Of a DNA stretch of 38,742 nucleotides, positions 17,232 to 25,979 are shown in pieces. This DNA is from a bacterium (GTDB lineage Bacteria > Vulcanimicrobiota > Vulcanimicrobiia > Eremiobacterales > Eremiobacteraceae): positions 1-38,742 of the forward strand of contig CADDZI010000023.1 of NCBI GenBank assembly GCA_902812405.1, in the 5' to 3' direction. Each line of letters starts with the position of its first letter. Position 1 is the first letter of the stretch. The notes below the pieces were generated by a model. The model saw only the letters and a list, made by a program, of their open reading frames with translations, ran no database searches and had not been told where the DNA came from. The position numbers and the translations under genes were made by a program.

Positions 17232-17235
17232 AGCA

Positions 17236-17670
17236 TCACATCTTGGACGACGTGTTGCGCTGCCGGGTTCTACGCGAGACCGGCACGGCAAACCATAAAC
17301 CGACGACCAGGATAAAAACCAGAACGTACAGCCAGGCAAAGAAGGCCAGCGGCAGGTTCCAGTACAGCACGCGTTCGCCGAACGCTTGCAATGCCGGCGT
17401 CGCATGGGGCACGGTGGCTGCAATGGCCTCCAGACGCTCCTCCCAGACGGTAAGGAAGCACGCCCGGCCCGCAACCTTCTGGAGCGCAACCACGGCCATG
17501 CCTGCGACATGCATTCCGCGTAACCACGGAATGCGCACGAAGCCCCAATTCAGGCGAGCACCCAAGGGAATAAGGATGAGGCCCGCGACGATGAACCCCG
17601 CGATCAAAAGATGCACCGCCAAGATGGCTTGGGCTGCCACCAGCGCTGTTTGCGGGTTCACAAGGGCCAT
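17236..17670 (-). CDS. DUF2784-family membrane protein
   Basis: About 144 residues from the ATG at 17670, with a purine-rich GAGGGAG roughly a dozen bases upstream; the open frame extends to 17748 but the extra residues are charged and unconserved-looking. The protein has about four hydrophobic segments (ILAVHLLIAGFIVAGLILI, MHVAGMAVVALQKV, LPLAFFAWLYVLVFILVVGL), an early RLNWGFVRIPWLRGMH stretch and the FLTVWEE region, which together match the DUF2784 pattern. Function of the family is unknown. It follows the pump 2 gene on the same strand after 144 bp that contain an imperfect hairpin (about 17759-17780). It could be the last gene of the receptor-adaptor-pump run. Confidence 0.72.
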   Translation of the reverse strand: MALVNPQTALVAAQAILAVHLLIAGFIVAGLILIPLGARLNWGFVRIPWLRGMHVAGMAVVALQKVAGRACFLTVWEERLEAIAATVPHATPALQAFGERVLYWNLPLAFFAWLYVLVFILVVGLWFAVPVSRRTRQRNTSSKM

Positions 17671-17814
17671 GACCGCCGGGTCTCCCTCTTTCCTGTCGTT
17701 CGTCCCTGATGGGGAACCGTCGCGACGGCGCGCGCGAATCGGCTGCACCGCTCCGGGCCGGGATTGCGCGACGAGCGCAACATCCCGCCCGGGAGTGACA
17801 CGACGCCGTCCCCG

Positions 17815-20800
17815 TCAGACCGGGACCGGCGGCTCCTCGGGTCGCGGCGCCGCAGGCGGCGGTGGTACCTCGATGTCCGGCTCGACCTCCCATTCGTCAG
17901 GTGCCAACCGCATGTACACAACCGGGATGAGCACCAGGGTGAGGAGCAGCGAGCTGCTCAGGCCGCCGATGACGACGATGCCCAACGCTTGGCGGACCTG
18001 GGCGCCGTTCACTAAGCCCAGCGCCAGCGGTGTCATGCCCGCAATCATTGCGCACGTCGTCATGATGATCGGCCGGAATCGAATGCGGGCGCTCTGACGG
18101 ATGGCGTCGTACTTACCGTACCCGCGGGCTCGCAGCGTGTTGGCATAATCGACCAAGAGGATGCCGTTTTTGGACACGAGACCCACCAGCATCACGACCC
18201 CAATGAGCGAGAAGAGGTTCAGCGTCTGCCGCGTGATTGCCAGCAAGGTGAGAGCGCCGACCGAGGCCACCGGCACCGAGAACATAATGATGAAGGGCAT
18301 CGTGTACCCGTTGTACAGGGCGACCATAAGCAGGTACACCATGACCATGGAAAGGGCGAGTGCCGCCCCCATGCCGGTCACGGTATCTTTCAGGTTCTGC
18401 TGATTGCCGTTGGGATTGGCGTGGACGTCCACCCACGGCGGGAGGTGAGCGGCCCGCAAATTCTTGAGGAAGGCATTCTGCACAATGGAGAGCGGCACAC
18501 CGGGTGCGGTGTTGGCCGTCACGTGAATGACGGTTTGCCGGTTGACGCGGGTAATGATGGGCGGCGCCGGGGCGTAGGTGAGGTTGGCGACCTGTCCGAT
18601 CGACACCAGCGACCCGTTGGCCGCCCGGACGCGGATGTTGCGGATGTCGTCCAGACTTGTCTGCGCCGACACCGGAAAGATGACGAAGACATCTTTGAGG
18701 CCGTTGACGCCTTCAAATTGCGTGGCGATGACCCCGCCCAGCGCAGCCCGGATCGCGGTGGATGCCGCGCCGATGCTCACCCCGAGCGCCTGTGCGGCGC
18801 CCCGATTGAACTCGACGTCCACCTGCGGCGCAAGTGTCAGAGCCGAACTCGTGACGTTGGTCGCACCCTTGGTGTTGCGCAGAATCTCCGCCACCTGTTG
18901 GGCGTAGACTGTCGGATCTCCCCGCACGTTGGTCACCAAATAGTCGATCGGCTGGGCGTTGCCGCCGCCGGTACTCGTAGCCGGAATGACGGCCACATCG
19001 GCGCCGGGCGCCTGGCTGCGCAGCTTCTTCTTGAGATAGTCCACCCAGTAGTCGGTGGAGTGCTTGCGGTCGTCTTTGAGGAAGAGGTGAATCTGGCCGA
19101 CGTTGCCTTCGGTCAAGAAACCGCCAAAGGGCGACGCATAGGCCCCCGACACCGCGATGTCGGTTTGCAAGTCCGGGATTCCGGCCACGATGCGATCCAT
19201 CCGCCGGATCGTCGCATCCAGCTTGGCGAGCGGTGTGCCCGTCGGATAGGTCACCTGGACGAAGATCTCGCCACGGTCCACGGTGGGAATAAACGTAAAT
19301 CCGACCGCCCCCAGCGGCAGCAGCGCCAGCGAGGCCACAAAGAGGCCGCCGGCGATGCCCGCCACCAAACCCGGGCGCGCCATCGCCTTGGGGAGCAGAT
19401 CTTCGGCATACCACATGCGGACCCGCTCGAAGCCGCGGCTGAACGACTGGATGATACCCCACGGCCGCCAGCGGCTCTTGAGTGCCCAGCGTCCGGCCAG
19501 CGTTGGGGTCACGGTGAACGACGTCCACAGCGAGGTCAACGTGGCTGCCACGACGACCAGCGCGAACTCGCTCATGAACCTCCCCACGACCCCGGGTAAA
19601 AAGGCCATCGGCAGGAAGACGACGACGTCGACGAGGGTGATGACGATCGCGGCAAAACCGATTTCGGATCGCCCGGTAATGGCCGCCACGAGCGGCGGTT
19701 CACCCTCCCGGTGATGGCGCTCGATGTTCTCCAAGACGACGATCGAATCGTCTACCAGAATCCCGACGATAAGGGTCATGCCCAGCAGCGAGACCGTGTC
19801 GATCGTGAAGTTTGCCAGCTTCATCACGATGAGCGTGATGAGCAGCGAAAACGGGATGGCGATCAACACGACGATGGCGCTGCGCCACGATCCCAAGAAG
19901 AACATCATGGCCAGCGCGGTGAGAATGATGCCCTCTTCGAGCGTGCGCAGGACACCTTCGATCTGCAGCCGGGTGAAGTTGGCTTGCACGTTGACGACGG
20001 TGAAGGTGATGCCGGGAAACTCGGCTTCCAGCCGCGGGATCGCTTTGAGGACGTTCTCGGAGGTCGTGACCTCGTTGGCTTGGGTCTGCTTTTGCACCGA
20101 GAGGCTCAAACGCGGCACACCGGCCTGGTAGGCGAAGACGCGCCGCGGTTCGTAGGAATCGGTGATCCTGGCAAAGTCGCCGATGCGCGGCACGTTGGAG
20201 GGTGACGTCCACGGGTTGAGCGACCCGGCCGGCTGCCACGAGGGCGGCCCGCTTGCCTGAAGTCCGTTACCCGCCAGGATGATGGGCAGGTTGGCGACGG
20301 TCTGCGGGTTCTGTACGTCACCCCGGATGTCAACCAGGGTCTCGCGGTTGGGCTGGTAGACGATGCCGCCCGGCAGACGGCTGTTGTTCGTCTGGATCGT
20401 TGTCACGATGTCGTTGATCGTGAAACCGCTGCCCTGCAGCGCAACCGGATTGACGGTGACGAGGAGTGCCGGGGTTACCGTGCCGTTGGCATCCACGTTG
20501 CCGACGCCGTCCACCTGTTCCAGCGCGGGAACAACCTGGTTTGTGACAACATCCGATAACCCGGCCAGCGAATAGGAGCGCGACGAGACGGCAAGCGTGA
20601 CGACGGTCGGCTCGCCCGGGTCGAGGGTGGAGATTTCCGGCGATCGTAAGTCCGAGGGCAGCTGCGACTGAGCGGCCTGCACCCGCCGGATGACCTGCAC
20701 TTCCGCCTCGGTCTGGTCGGCATCCAAGTTGAACACCGCGGAAATCGTTGCGGCACCTTGGCGGATCGTCGAATTGATGACGTTAAGATCGGGGGCGCCT

Positions 20801-21015
20801 GCGATCTGATCCTCGATGGGACGCACGATGTTGTCGCGCATTTCGGTCGGTGAGGCGCCGGTGTACGTGACGAAAACCGAGACCGTCGGCAAGTCGATGT
20901 TGGGGAACTGCTGCTGGGTCAGATTGGCGTAGGCGATGAGTCCGCCCACCGTCACGAACGCAATCATGACGAAGACGAGCGCCGGACGCTGGACAAAGAC
21001 GCGCGTCAGCCACAT
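17815..21015 (-). CDS. RND efflux transporter, AcrB/HAE1-like (pump 2)
   Basis: A 1066-residue RND pump with the N-terminus MWLTRVFVQRPALVFVMIAF, then QQQFPNIDLPTVSVFVTYTG. The TM4 relay aspartates are about D422 and D423 (GILVDDSIVVLENIERH). The second half carries GLVSKNGILLVDYANTLR and RFRPIIMTTCAM. In the first porter/docking region there is an extra Pro/Ser/Trp-rich stretch of roughly 25 residues (around SGPPSWQPAGSLNPWTSPSN) before IGDFARI, which typical AcrB-like proteins lack. The C-terminus ends in an acidic, proline-rich tail (EVPPPPAAPRPEEPPVPV). The adaptor gene ends only 3 bp upstream of this start, so the two are co-transcribed. No outer-membrane channel gene accompanies them. 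This pump is clearly diverged from pump 1. Confidence 0.93.
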   Translation of the reverse strand: MWLTRVFVQRPALVFVMIAFVTVGGLIAYANLTQQQFPNIDLPTVSVFVTYTGASPTEMRDNIVRPIEDQIAGAPDLNVINSTIRQGAATISAVFNLDADQTEAEVQVIRRVQAAQSQLPSDLRSPEISTLDPGEPTVVTLAVSSRSYSLAGLSDVVTNQVVPALEQVDGVGNVDANGTVTPALLVTVNPVALQGSGFTINDIVTTIQTNNSRLPGGIVYQPNRETLVDIRGDVQNPQTVANLPIILAGNGLQASGPPSWQPAGSLNPWTSPSNVPRIGDFARITDSYEPRRVFAYQAGVPRLSLSVQKQTQANEVTTSENVLKAIPRLEAEFPGITFTVVNVQANFTRLQIEGVLRTLEEGIILTALAMMFFLGSWRSAIVVLIAIPFSLLITLIVMKLANFTIDTVSLLGMTLIVGILVDDSIVVLENIERHHREGEPPLVAAITGRSEIGFAAIVITLVDVVVFLPMAFLPGVVGRFMSEFALVVVAATLTSLWTSFTVTPTLAGRWALKSRWRPWGIIQSFSRGFERVRMWYAEDLLPKAMARPGLVAGIAGGLFVASLALLPLGAVGFTFIPTVDRGEIFVQVTYPTGTPLAKLDATIRRMDRIVAGIPDLQTDIAVSGAYASPFGGFLTEGNVGQIHLFLKDDRKHSTDYWVDYLKKKLRSQAPGADVAVIPATSTGGGNAQPIDYLVTNVRGDPTVYAQQVAEILRNTKGATNVTSSALTLAPQVDVEFNRGAAQALGVSIGAASTAIRAALGGVIATQFEGVNGLKDVFVIFPVSAQTSLDDIRNIRVRAANGSLVSIGQVANLTYAPAPPIITRVNRQTVIHVTANTAPGVPLSIVQNAFLKNLRAAHLPPWVDVHANPNGNQQNLKDTVTGMGAALALSMVMVYLLMVALYNGYTMPFIIMFSVPVASVGALTLLAITRQTLNLFSLIGVVMLVGLVSKNGILLVDYANTLRARGYGKYDAIRQSARIRFRPIIMTTCAMIAGMTPLALGLVNGAQVRQALGIVVIGGLSSSLLLTLVLIPVVYMRLAPDEWEVEPDIEVPPPPAAPRPEEPPVPV

Positions 21016-21018
21016 GGT

Positions 21019-22239
21019 CTAGCGCACCGCGACCTTTTGTCCATCCACGAGGCTCGTCTGCCCGTTGGTGACCACCCGCGTCCCGGCCGACAGTCCTGTC
21101 ACGACTGCATACGTTGGGTCTTCAGCCACCTCGGTGACGTCCGCAACGTGGGCCACGCCGTCGTGGACGGTCATGACGGTCTGGTGGGTGTCGTCGAGAA
21201 AGGCGGTCCGCGGCACGGCAATGCCGCGGACGGGTGGGGCCTCCACGTTGGCGGTCACGGTCATCCCGGGTCGCAAGGCGCCGTCCGGGTTGGGGATCTG
21301 AACTTTGACGATGAAACCGCTGCTGGCGGGGCTCGTGGGAGGCAAGACCGCCACGACCCGGCCGCGGAATGTTCGCGCCGGAAGGGCGGGCGCCGTCAAG
21401 GTTGCGCCGGCCCCGCCCGCAATCCCCGCAATCTGAGAGCCGTAGGCATTCAGGACGGCGTCGACGTCGTCAATCTCTTGCAGCGTGAAGATCTGACGGG
21501 TGCCGGGATACTCGCCCGGGTTGAGGTTGCGGTTGACGACAATCCCATTAACCGGTGAGAGGATGACCGCTCGTGCAATCTGGGCTTGAATCTGCTCCAG
21601 GGCGGCGCGCGCCTGCTCGACGTTGGCCTTCTGCAGACCCTCGTTCTGGGTGCCGTTGGCCTGCTCGTTCTCAATCGCCTGGGCGAGTGTGGCCTGGGCC
21701 GCAGCAACCGCCTTCTCATCGACCGCAACCTGGGTACGCTGGGTGTCCACGGTCTGTTGGTCAATGAAGCCTTGGCGTAGCAGTTGTTCGTCGCGTGAGA
21801 GCGTGACCCGGGCCAGACGCAGGTTGGATTCGGCCTGGGCCAGGCCCGCCCGCGCGTAGCGCACTTGGTCGCCTCCCTGGTTGATGGCCAACGTCGCCTG
21901 ATACTCGGTTTGCTGCAGGTGAGCGGCAGCTTGCGCGGCCGCCGAGGTCAGATCGGCCGTATCCAGACGAGCCAGAACCTGCCCGCGGTGGACGACGTCG
22001 CCTTCGTTGACGTACACGGCATCGGTTGGTTCCTGCAGGCTGGTCGTTAGGGCAACGTTTTCGAGCGGCGCAATGAGACCGGAGAGAACGACCAGCGGGT
22101 GGATCGTTCTCTCAGCGGCTTGCGTGACGCTGACGCTCGGCGGCGGCGGCGGCGGCTTAGGTGTCTGCCGGGCACAGGAGGCCGTCGCAACAAGGCATAC
22201 CGCGACAAGACACCGTGTCCAAAGCCCTGTTCTCTTCAT
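21019..22239 (-). CDS. RND efflux periplasmic adaptor, lipoprotein (pump 2)
   Basis: A 406-residue HlyD/AcrA-type adaptor. The N-terminus MKRTGLWTRCLVAVCLVATASC has a lipobox-like TASC, and a proline-rich segment follows. Lipoyl half motifs (LQEPTDAVYVNEGDVVHRGQ and ARAVILSPVNGIVVNRNLNP) flank a long coiled-coil hairpin (QANGTQNEGLQKANVEQA region). The barrel domain includes ALRPGMTVTANVEAP, and the C-terminal part VVTGLSAGTRVVTNGQTSLV. There is no strong Shine-Dalgarno sequence before the ATG. It lies 84 bp downstream of the TonB-dependent receptor and 3 bp upstream of the RND gene. Confidence 0.91.
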   Translation of the reverse strand: MKRTGLWTRCLVAVCLVATASCARQTPKPPPPPPSVSVTQAAERTIHPLVVLSGLIAPLENVALTTSLQEPTDAVYVNEGDVVHRGQVLARLDTADLTSAAAQAAAHLQQTEYQATLAINQGGDQVRYARAGLAQAESNLRLARVTLSRDEQLLRQGFIDQQTVDTQRTQVAVDEKAVAAAQATLAQAIENEQANGTQNEGLQKANVEQARAALEQIQAQIARAVILSPVNGIVVNRNLNPGEYPGTRQIFTLQEIDDVDAVLNAYGSQIAGIAGGAGATLTAPALPARTFRGRVVAVLPPTSPASSGFIVKVQIPNPDGALRPGMTVTANVEAPPVRGIAVPRTAFLDDTHQTVMTVHDGVAHVADVTEVAEDPTYAVVTGLSAGTRVVTNGQTSLVDGQKVAVR

Positions 22240-22253
22240 GACCGGGATGCTTC

Positions 22254-22262
22254 AGTGTACCA
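22254..22262 (-). promoter_or_regulatory. Possible extended -10 promoter before the pump 2 adaptor
   Basis: Read on the minus strand, the gap between the receptor and adaptor genes contains TGGTACACT, an extended -10 (TG-n-TACACT) about 15 bases before the adaptor ATG. No good -35 is seen. If real, the pump could be transcribed apart from the receptor. Confidence 0.3.
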
Positions 22263-22323
22263 CAAAAATCTGAGAAGAGCTTGAGACCCGGCAGCGGCGC
22301 GTTCCTCCCGCAACAGCGACTTT

Positions 22324-25300
22324 TTAGCGCCGCAGCGTGGGGGGCGTTTGCACCTCGTTGCCCGATCCGCCCGATGCAGGCAGCCGGTCCGGACCTGCGG
22401 GTCCTCCCGGCCCGCGTTCCATGTATAGCCCAAATGCCGGAGTAAAGTTGAGCGCGGGCAGCCGAGCAGCACCATATCCCGCGGCTGTTATCTCGTCTTC
22501 CGTTCCGGCACTGACGCGGGCGCAATTGACAAGTGCTGGAATACCGGCCAGCGGCTGCGGCTGCAGTTCCAGCCACCAGCCCTTCGGCGCCGTGTGGATC
22601 GTCACGGTCCATCCGGCCGGGGGCGGTGGGGATGCCACCCCTGCGGTCTTTGCCGCCACGTACTGCCAGAGCGAGGTAAGCAGCTGCTCGGCCACCGGTT
22701 TCAGATCGCTCGTGCAGCGGTCGGATGACACAAGCGCCAGCGGATGCGCGGGCGGCGTTGCCGGCAGGCGGTAGACGCGGAATTGCTCCTGTCCGGCAGC
22801 CGGTGGCTGACGAACGATGTACAGTCCGACCGACGGCATGTAGGCCAGCGGATTCCGGAAGAACGATGACCCGGCAGCCACGTACAGATGTGCGGCTTGC
22901 GCTTGCTCCCGCGTTCCCAGGTGGATCTGCGCGCACGAGAGGACGCTGCGCAGCGCGTCCAGCGTCTGCGGCATGAACGTCACCGCATACGAACCACCCA
23001 GGGGATGGTAGGCGACCGTAAAACCGGGAACGTCAGGCACGCCCTCGGGCGGCGATGACGGGTATCCGGATGGCGTCTTTGCGGCTTCGAGGGCTGCAAC
23101 GTACGCCTTCATGGCGCCCACGATCGTGACGGCGGCTTGCGCAGCGGTACTCGTACAGCTCGGCCGCGCGGTATCCAAAGCAAACGGAGACGCCGGTGGC
23201 GTCTGGGGAAAGCCTTGGGTGAACGCTCCGAAGAAGACGTCGCGCCCGCCGCGTGGGCCTCCGGGCGCCTGGGGCCCACCTTGAGCGACGGTCTTCGGAC
23301 CGGATTGCCACTGGGCGGCCTGCGCGGCCGTCTGACCGTAGCCAATCTTCACCGCGTAGGTCACATTGATTTGCCGCGGCGCCAAGGGCCTGGCAATGAC
23401 GCTGAGCGGCCCAGCCCCAACCGTCGGCGGCCCGACCGCATACGCCGAGGAGGAGAACGCGTCACCAAACTTGTTGAACACGTTGCTCTCGGAGATCGTC
23501 AATCTGCCGTGGGTGAAGTCGTATGCCAAACCCGCATCCGCGACGACGTAGCCGGGAAGATAATTGCGATTGTCAGGCGACGTATAGCGGGCATCCGCCA
23601 AAAGCTCGAGCGGCGAGCTGAAAGCGCGATAGTCGAACGTGATACCGGCCTGGTGCAGTGGAACTCCCGGCATTTGGGACCCTGCAATGATGTCGGAGTA
23701 GATGTTGGTCAGGCGCGGATCGCCGGTCAGCGGCTTGACAACCTGCGTCACGAAGAATGGCTCGGCCGCCAGTGCACGCCCGAGGTTGACATCGCCGACC
23801 AGCTGCATGCCTTCGTACACCATCCTCACGCCGCTGACCGGCAGGTTGAGGTACAGGTTGGCAGGCAAAAAGACCGTGCCGGCGGGCTCATCACAACCGC
23901 CGGGCGAGGCGAATATCTGACCGACCTCCTGGAAGTAGCCCGGGGGGAAATACCCGGGTGGCAGCGCCGAGGCGTTGACGAGCGCATTGAGAAGCGTATC
24001 GTGCTGCACTTGACGGTACAGCGATACGGAGAGAATACCTGCGGCCGGCCATGCGTGACGGTAGGTTGTGCGGATGTCGAAAGCAGTCTGGGCTCCCGGT
24101 TCGTCACCCGGCCCCGAGCCGTATGCCGTGCCACTGCGGCAGTTGAATTGCAGCCCGGCGGGATCGGTGAGGACGCCGAATCGCGGCGGCCCCGCACCGT
24201 TGTTGCCGATGTCGATGCTGCCGACGAAGGCATCCCGCGACGTGGGGCTCCAGCTTGCATTGACGCCCGCGAGCAGCGAGGCGCCGACGTGATGAGCGCG
24301 GGAGACGCCGATACTGTCCCCCAGCGTCAGGCGGTCGTTGCTGCGGATCGTATCGAGCACCGAGAACGAGGAGTATGAACTCGTCCCCTGCGCGGACCCG
24401 AAAATCGCCGCTTCAGGTCCGAGGCCGGTGGACTGCTGCTTGGCGGACGACGTGACGGCCTGGAACGAGATCGTGTGGCGCTCGCGGCTGGGCAGCTCCA
24501 CGCTGAGCAAGGCGCCTCGCGTCGACCCTGTGAGCTCTTGGCCGAACGGCGAGGGAACGCCATCCACGTGGCGATTGAGCAAATCCTGGTCGGTCCGTGA
24601 TTGGGTACCGAAGAAGGACAGCTGGAGCGACGTGGCTCCGACAAATGCGGCATCGCTGAGGGTGGCCAGCGCGAAGTGACGGCTGTTATAGTTTCCCGGG
24701 CCGTATCCGCAGGGTAAAGGTCCCGTGTCGACGGTGCACAGCGCATCGTTGTAGCCATTCGACGAGATGAACGTGCCGCTGATGGATTGCGTCCCGGCGA
24801 TGTTGACCCGCAGCTTGAGCAGGTCACCCTCGGTTTGGTTGGCGCCGGCGTGCACGTAGTCGAACCCGCTCGTGTCCGCGAATTTTTGACCGGCCAGAAG
24901 GTTGTCGCTGCCGCGGATGGCATGCACGTAGGCGAGACCTAGGTTGCCGGCGCTGCCTTGGACCGAGAGGTTGGTCACGGCGCCTCCCTGGCTGCCGAAC
25001 GTCTGCGAAAGACCGGTCACCCACACACGGGTCGGCTCCAGGGTCCGGTAGTTGACCGACCCTCCCAGTGCACCCGCCATCGGGTTGAAACTGACCGACG
25101 CCCCACTGAAGAGATCTGAACTGACGAATCGGAGATCCCCCGCGGTTCCCGGGGCGTTGAAGGGAATGCCGTCCAGCAAGACCTGCGTCTGCGACGGATC
25201 GTGGCCCTCCAGAGAGATCGTCTCGGGGGCATCATTGGCGCTTGAGTCGGTGTCAACGGAGACGCCGGCAACTTTGTTGAGGGCATCGTTGAGCGAGGAC

Positions 25301-25770
25301 GATAACGTGCGGATCGGGCTGTCTTGCGAGATGCTGGTTGTCGAGATGTTGACGTTGGACGTCACGACAATCGTGCCCAAGCTCCTCGGGCCGCTCTCTT
25401 GGGCCAGCGACACGCGGACCGTGACCGCCTGGTCAGAGGAGACTTCGAACTCCTGCGTCGTGACCGTCTGATATCCGCCCTTGAGGACCCGCGCTGTATA
25501 CAGCCCGGCCGGAACGTCCTGGAAAACCACTCGTCCGGACGTCGTCGTCAATTCGCTGGCCATGACCGGGCCTTCGAGCAGGACCCGGGCCAGCGCGAGG
25601 GGCGCCTTCGACGAGGCATCCGAGACCACAATGGTAATGTGACCCTCATCGGTCTGCGCGTCCGCATGGCCAGACGACAGGGCAATGGCAAGCGCCGCAA
25701 CAGCCGCGGACAACCCCGGACCGCCGGCGGCACGCCGCAGCATCTGCCCAAGGAAGCGTCCAAGACGCAT
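22324..25770 (-). CDS. TonB-dependent receptor with duplicated C-terminal extension
   Basis: A 1148-residue outer-membrane receptor. I use the ATG at 25770 (GAGGGCAGGT just upstream); an ATG at 25782 also fits, while the open frame to 25959 would run through the promoter region. Order: signal peptide ending near SSGHADA; a carboxypeptidase-regulatory-like domain (ITIVVSDASSKAPLALARVL, VVFQDVPAGLYTARVLKGGY); a plug (ISLEGHDPSQTQVLLDGIPF, MAGALGGSVNYRT); and a beta-barrel ending around residue 808 (INVTYAVKIGYG). About 340 residues follow the barrel, which is unusual, because such receptors normally end with the last strand. This tail holds two related units, each with two cysteines. It heads the minus-strand run receptor-adaptor-RND-DUF2784 and is divergent from the response regulator gene. 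No ligand can be read from the sequence. Confidence 0.88.
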   Translation of the reverse strand: MRLGRFLGQMLRRAAGGPGLSAAVAALAIALSSGHADAQTDEGHITIVVSDASSKAPLALARVLLEGPVMASELTTTSGRVVFQDVPAGLYTARVLKGGYQTVTTQEFEVSSDQAVTVRVSLAQESGPRSLGTIVVTSNVNISTTSISQDSPIRTLSSSLNDALNKVAGVSVDTDSSANDAPETISLEGHDPSQTQVLLDGIPFNAPGTAGDLRFVSSDLFSGASVSFNPMAGALGGSVNYRTLEPTRVWVTGLSQTFGSQGGAVTNLSVQGSAGNLGLAYVHAIRGSDNLLAGQKFADTSGFDYVHAGANQTEGDLLKLRVNIAGTQSISGTFISSNGYNDALCTVDTGPLPCGYGPGNYNSRHFALATLSDAAFVGATSLQLSFFGTQSRTDQDLLNRHVDGVPSPFGQELTGSTRGALLSVELPSRERHTISFQAVTSSAKQQSTGLGPEAAIFGSAQGTSSYSSFSVLDTIRSNDRLTLGDSIGVSRAHHVGASLLAGVNASWSPTSRDAFVGSIDIGNNGAGPPRFGVLTDPAGLQFNCRSGTAYGSGPGDEPGAQTAFDIRTTYRHAWPAAGILSVSLYRQVQHDTLLNALVNASALPPGYFPPGYFQEVGQIFASPGGCDEPAGTVFLPANLYLNLPVSGVRMVYEGMQLVGDVNLGRALAAEPFFVTQVVKPLTGDPRLTNIYSDIIAGSQMPGVPLHQAGITFDYRAFSSPLELLADARYTSPDNRNYLPGYVVADAGLAYDFTHGRLTISESNVFNKFGDAFSSSAYAVGPPTVGAGPLSVIARPLAPRQINVTYAVKIGYGQTAAQAAQWQSGPKTVAQGGPQAPGGPRGGRDVFFGAFTQGFPQTPPASPFALDTARPSCTSTAAQAAVTIVGAMKAYVAALEAAKTPSGYPSSPPEGVPDVPGFTVAYHPLGGSYAVTFMPQTLDALRSVLSCAQIHLGTREQAQAAHLYVAAGSSFFRNPLAYMPSVGLYIVRQPPAAGQEQFRVYRLPATPPAHPLALVSSDRCTSDLKPVAEQLLTSLWQYVAAKTAGVASPPPPAGWTVTIHTAPKGWWLELQPQPLAGIPALVNCARVSAGTEDEITAAGYGAARLPALNFTPAFGLYMERGPGGPAGPDRLPASGGSGNEVQTPPTLRR
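22411..23157 (-). repeat. Tandem duplication inside the receptor's C-terminal extension
   Basis: Unit 1 spans about 22796-23157 and unit 2 about 22411-22716. Shared pattern in both: CTS, then YVAA, a proline-rich turn, G-(F/W)-T-V-x-(Y/I)-H, PQ-(T/P)-L, L-x-x-CA, GT-x5-AA, and finally GLY-(I/M)-x-R-x-P. Identity is modest, so the duplication is old. Conservation of both cysteines suggests one disulfide per unit in an oxidising compartment. Confidence 0.72.
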
Positions 25771-25791
25771 ACCTGCCCTCATGTCTGGTCT

Positions 25792-25797
25792 AGTATA
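25792..25797 (-). promoter_or_regulatory. -10-like TATACT before the TonB-dependent receptor
   Basis: On the minus strand TATACT lies about 22 bases before the ATG at 25770, which would leave a very short leader. The region 17-18 bases further upstream (TTTTAAACTC) is a poor -35 match, so activation by a regulator is possible. The neighbouring OmpR-type gene is a candidate. Confidence 0.4.
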
Positions 25798-25870
25798 GCC
25801 CGCCGTTCTTTGATAGAGTTTAAAAGGCTTTGCCGTTGGCGTTTTTGAGGTTACGTTAAGGCGGCCCGCA

Positions 25871-25876
25871 TACAAT
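25871..25876 (+). promoter_or_regulatory. -10-like TACAAT before the response regulator
   Basis: TACAAT followed by AAAA, about 100 bases before the response regulator ATG. Upstream lies TTGAGGTTACGTTAAGG, in which a TTGAGG hexamer sits 20 bases from the -10 (too far for an ideal promoter) and GTTACGTTAAG could be a regulator half-site. The spacing suggests a regulated promoter, but this is only a pattern match. Confidence 0.35.
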
Positions 25877-25979
25877 AAAACCTCGAGGAGGATGTTCCGT
25901 TGATCCTCCCGGACGCTGCCGCCTCCGGTCCGCTGCCGGACCGGCTGCCGGATGACCAACGGACAAGAGACCGGTCAGG

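Noticed and set aside
6118-17235. CRISPR array or insertion sequence as an explanation for the palindromes
   Set aside because: Copies are not regularly spaced, have no spacers, and no cas or transposase gene is present.
17759-17780. Imperfect hairpin (TTGCGC with GCGCAA) between pump 2 and the DUF2784 gene
   Set aside because: Short stem, bulged extension and no T run; not enough to call a terminator.
23137-24378. 413-codon plus-strand open frame inside the TonB-dependent receptor
   Set aside because: Arginine-rich reverse-frame shadow without domains; the minus-strand receptor is complete through this stretch.
25887-25903. GAGGAGG followed by ATG-TTC-CGT-TGA upstream of the response regulator
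   Set aside because: A three-codon frame; more likely part of the leader than a gene.
25771-25959. N-terminal extension of the TonB-dependent receptor
   Set aside because: It would cover the promoter-like TATACT and place the signal peptide more than 60 residues in.
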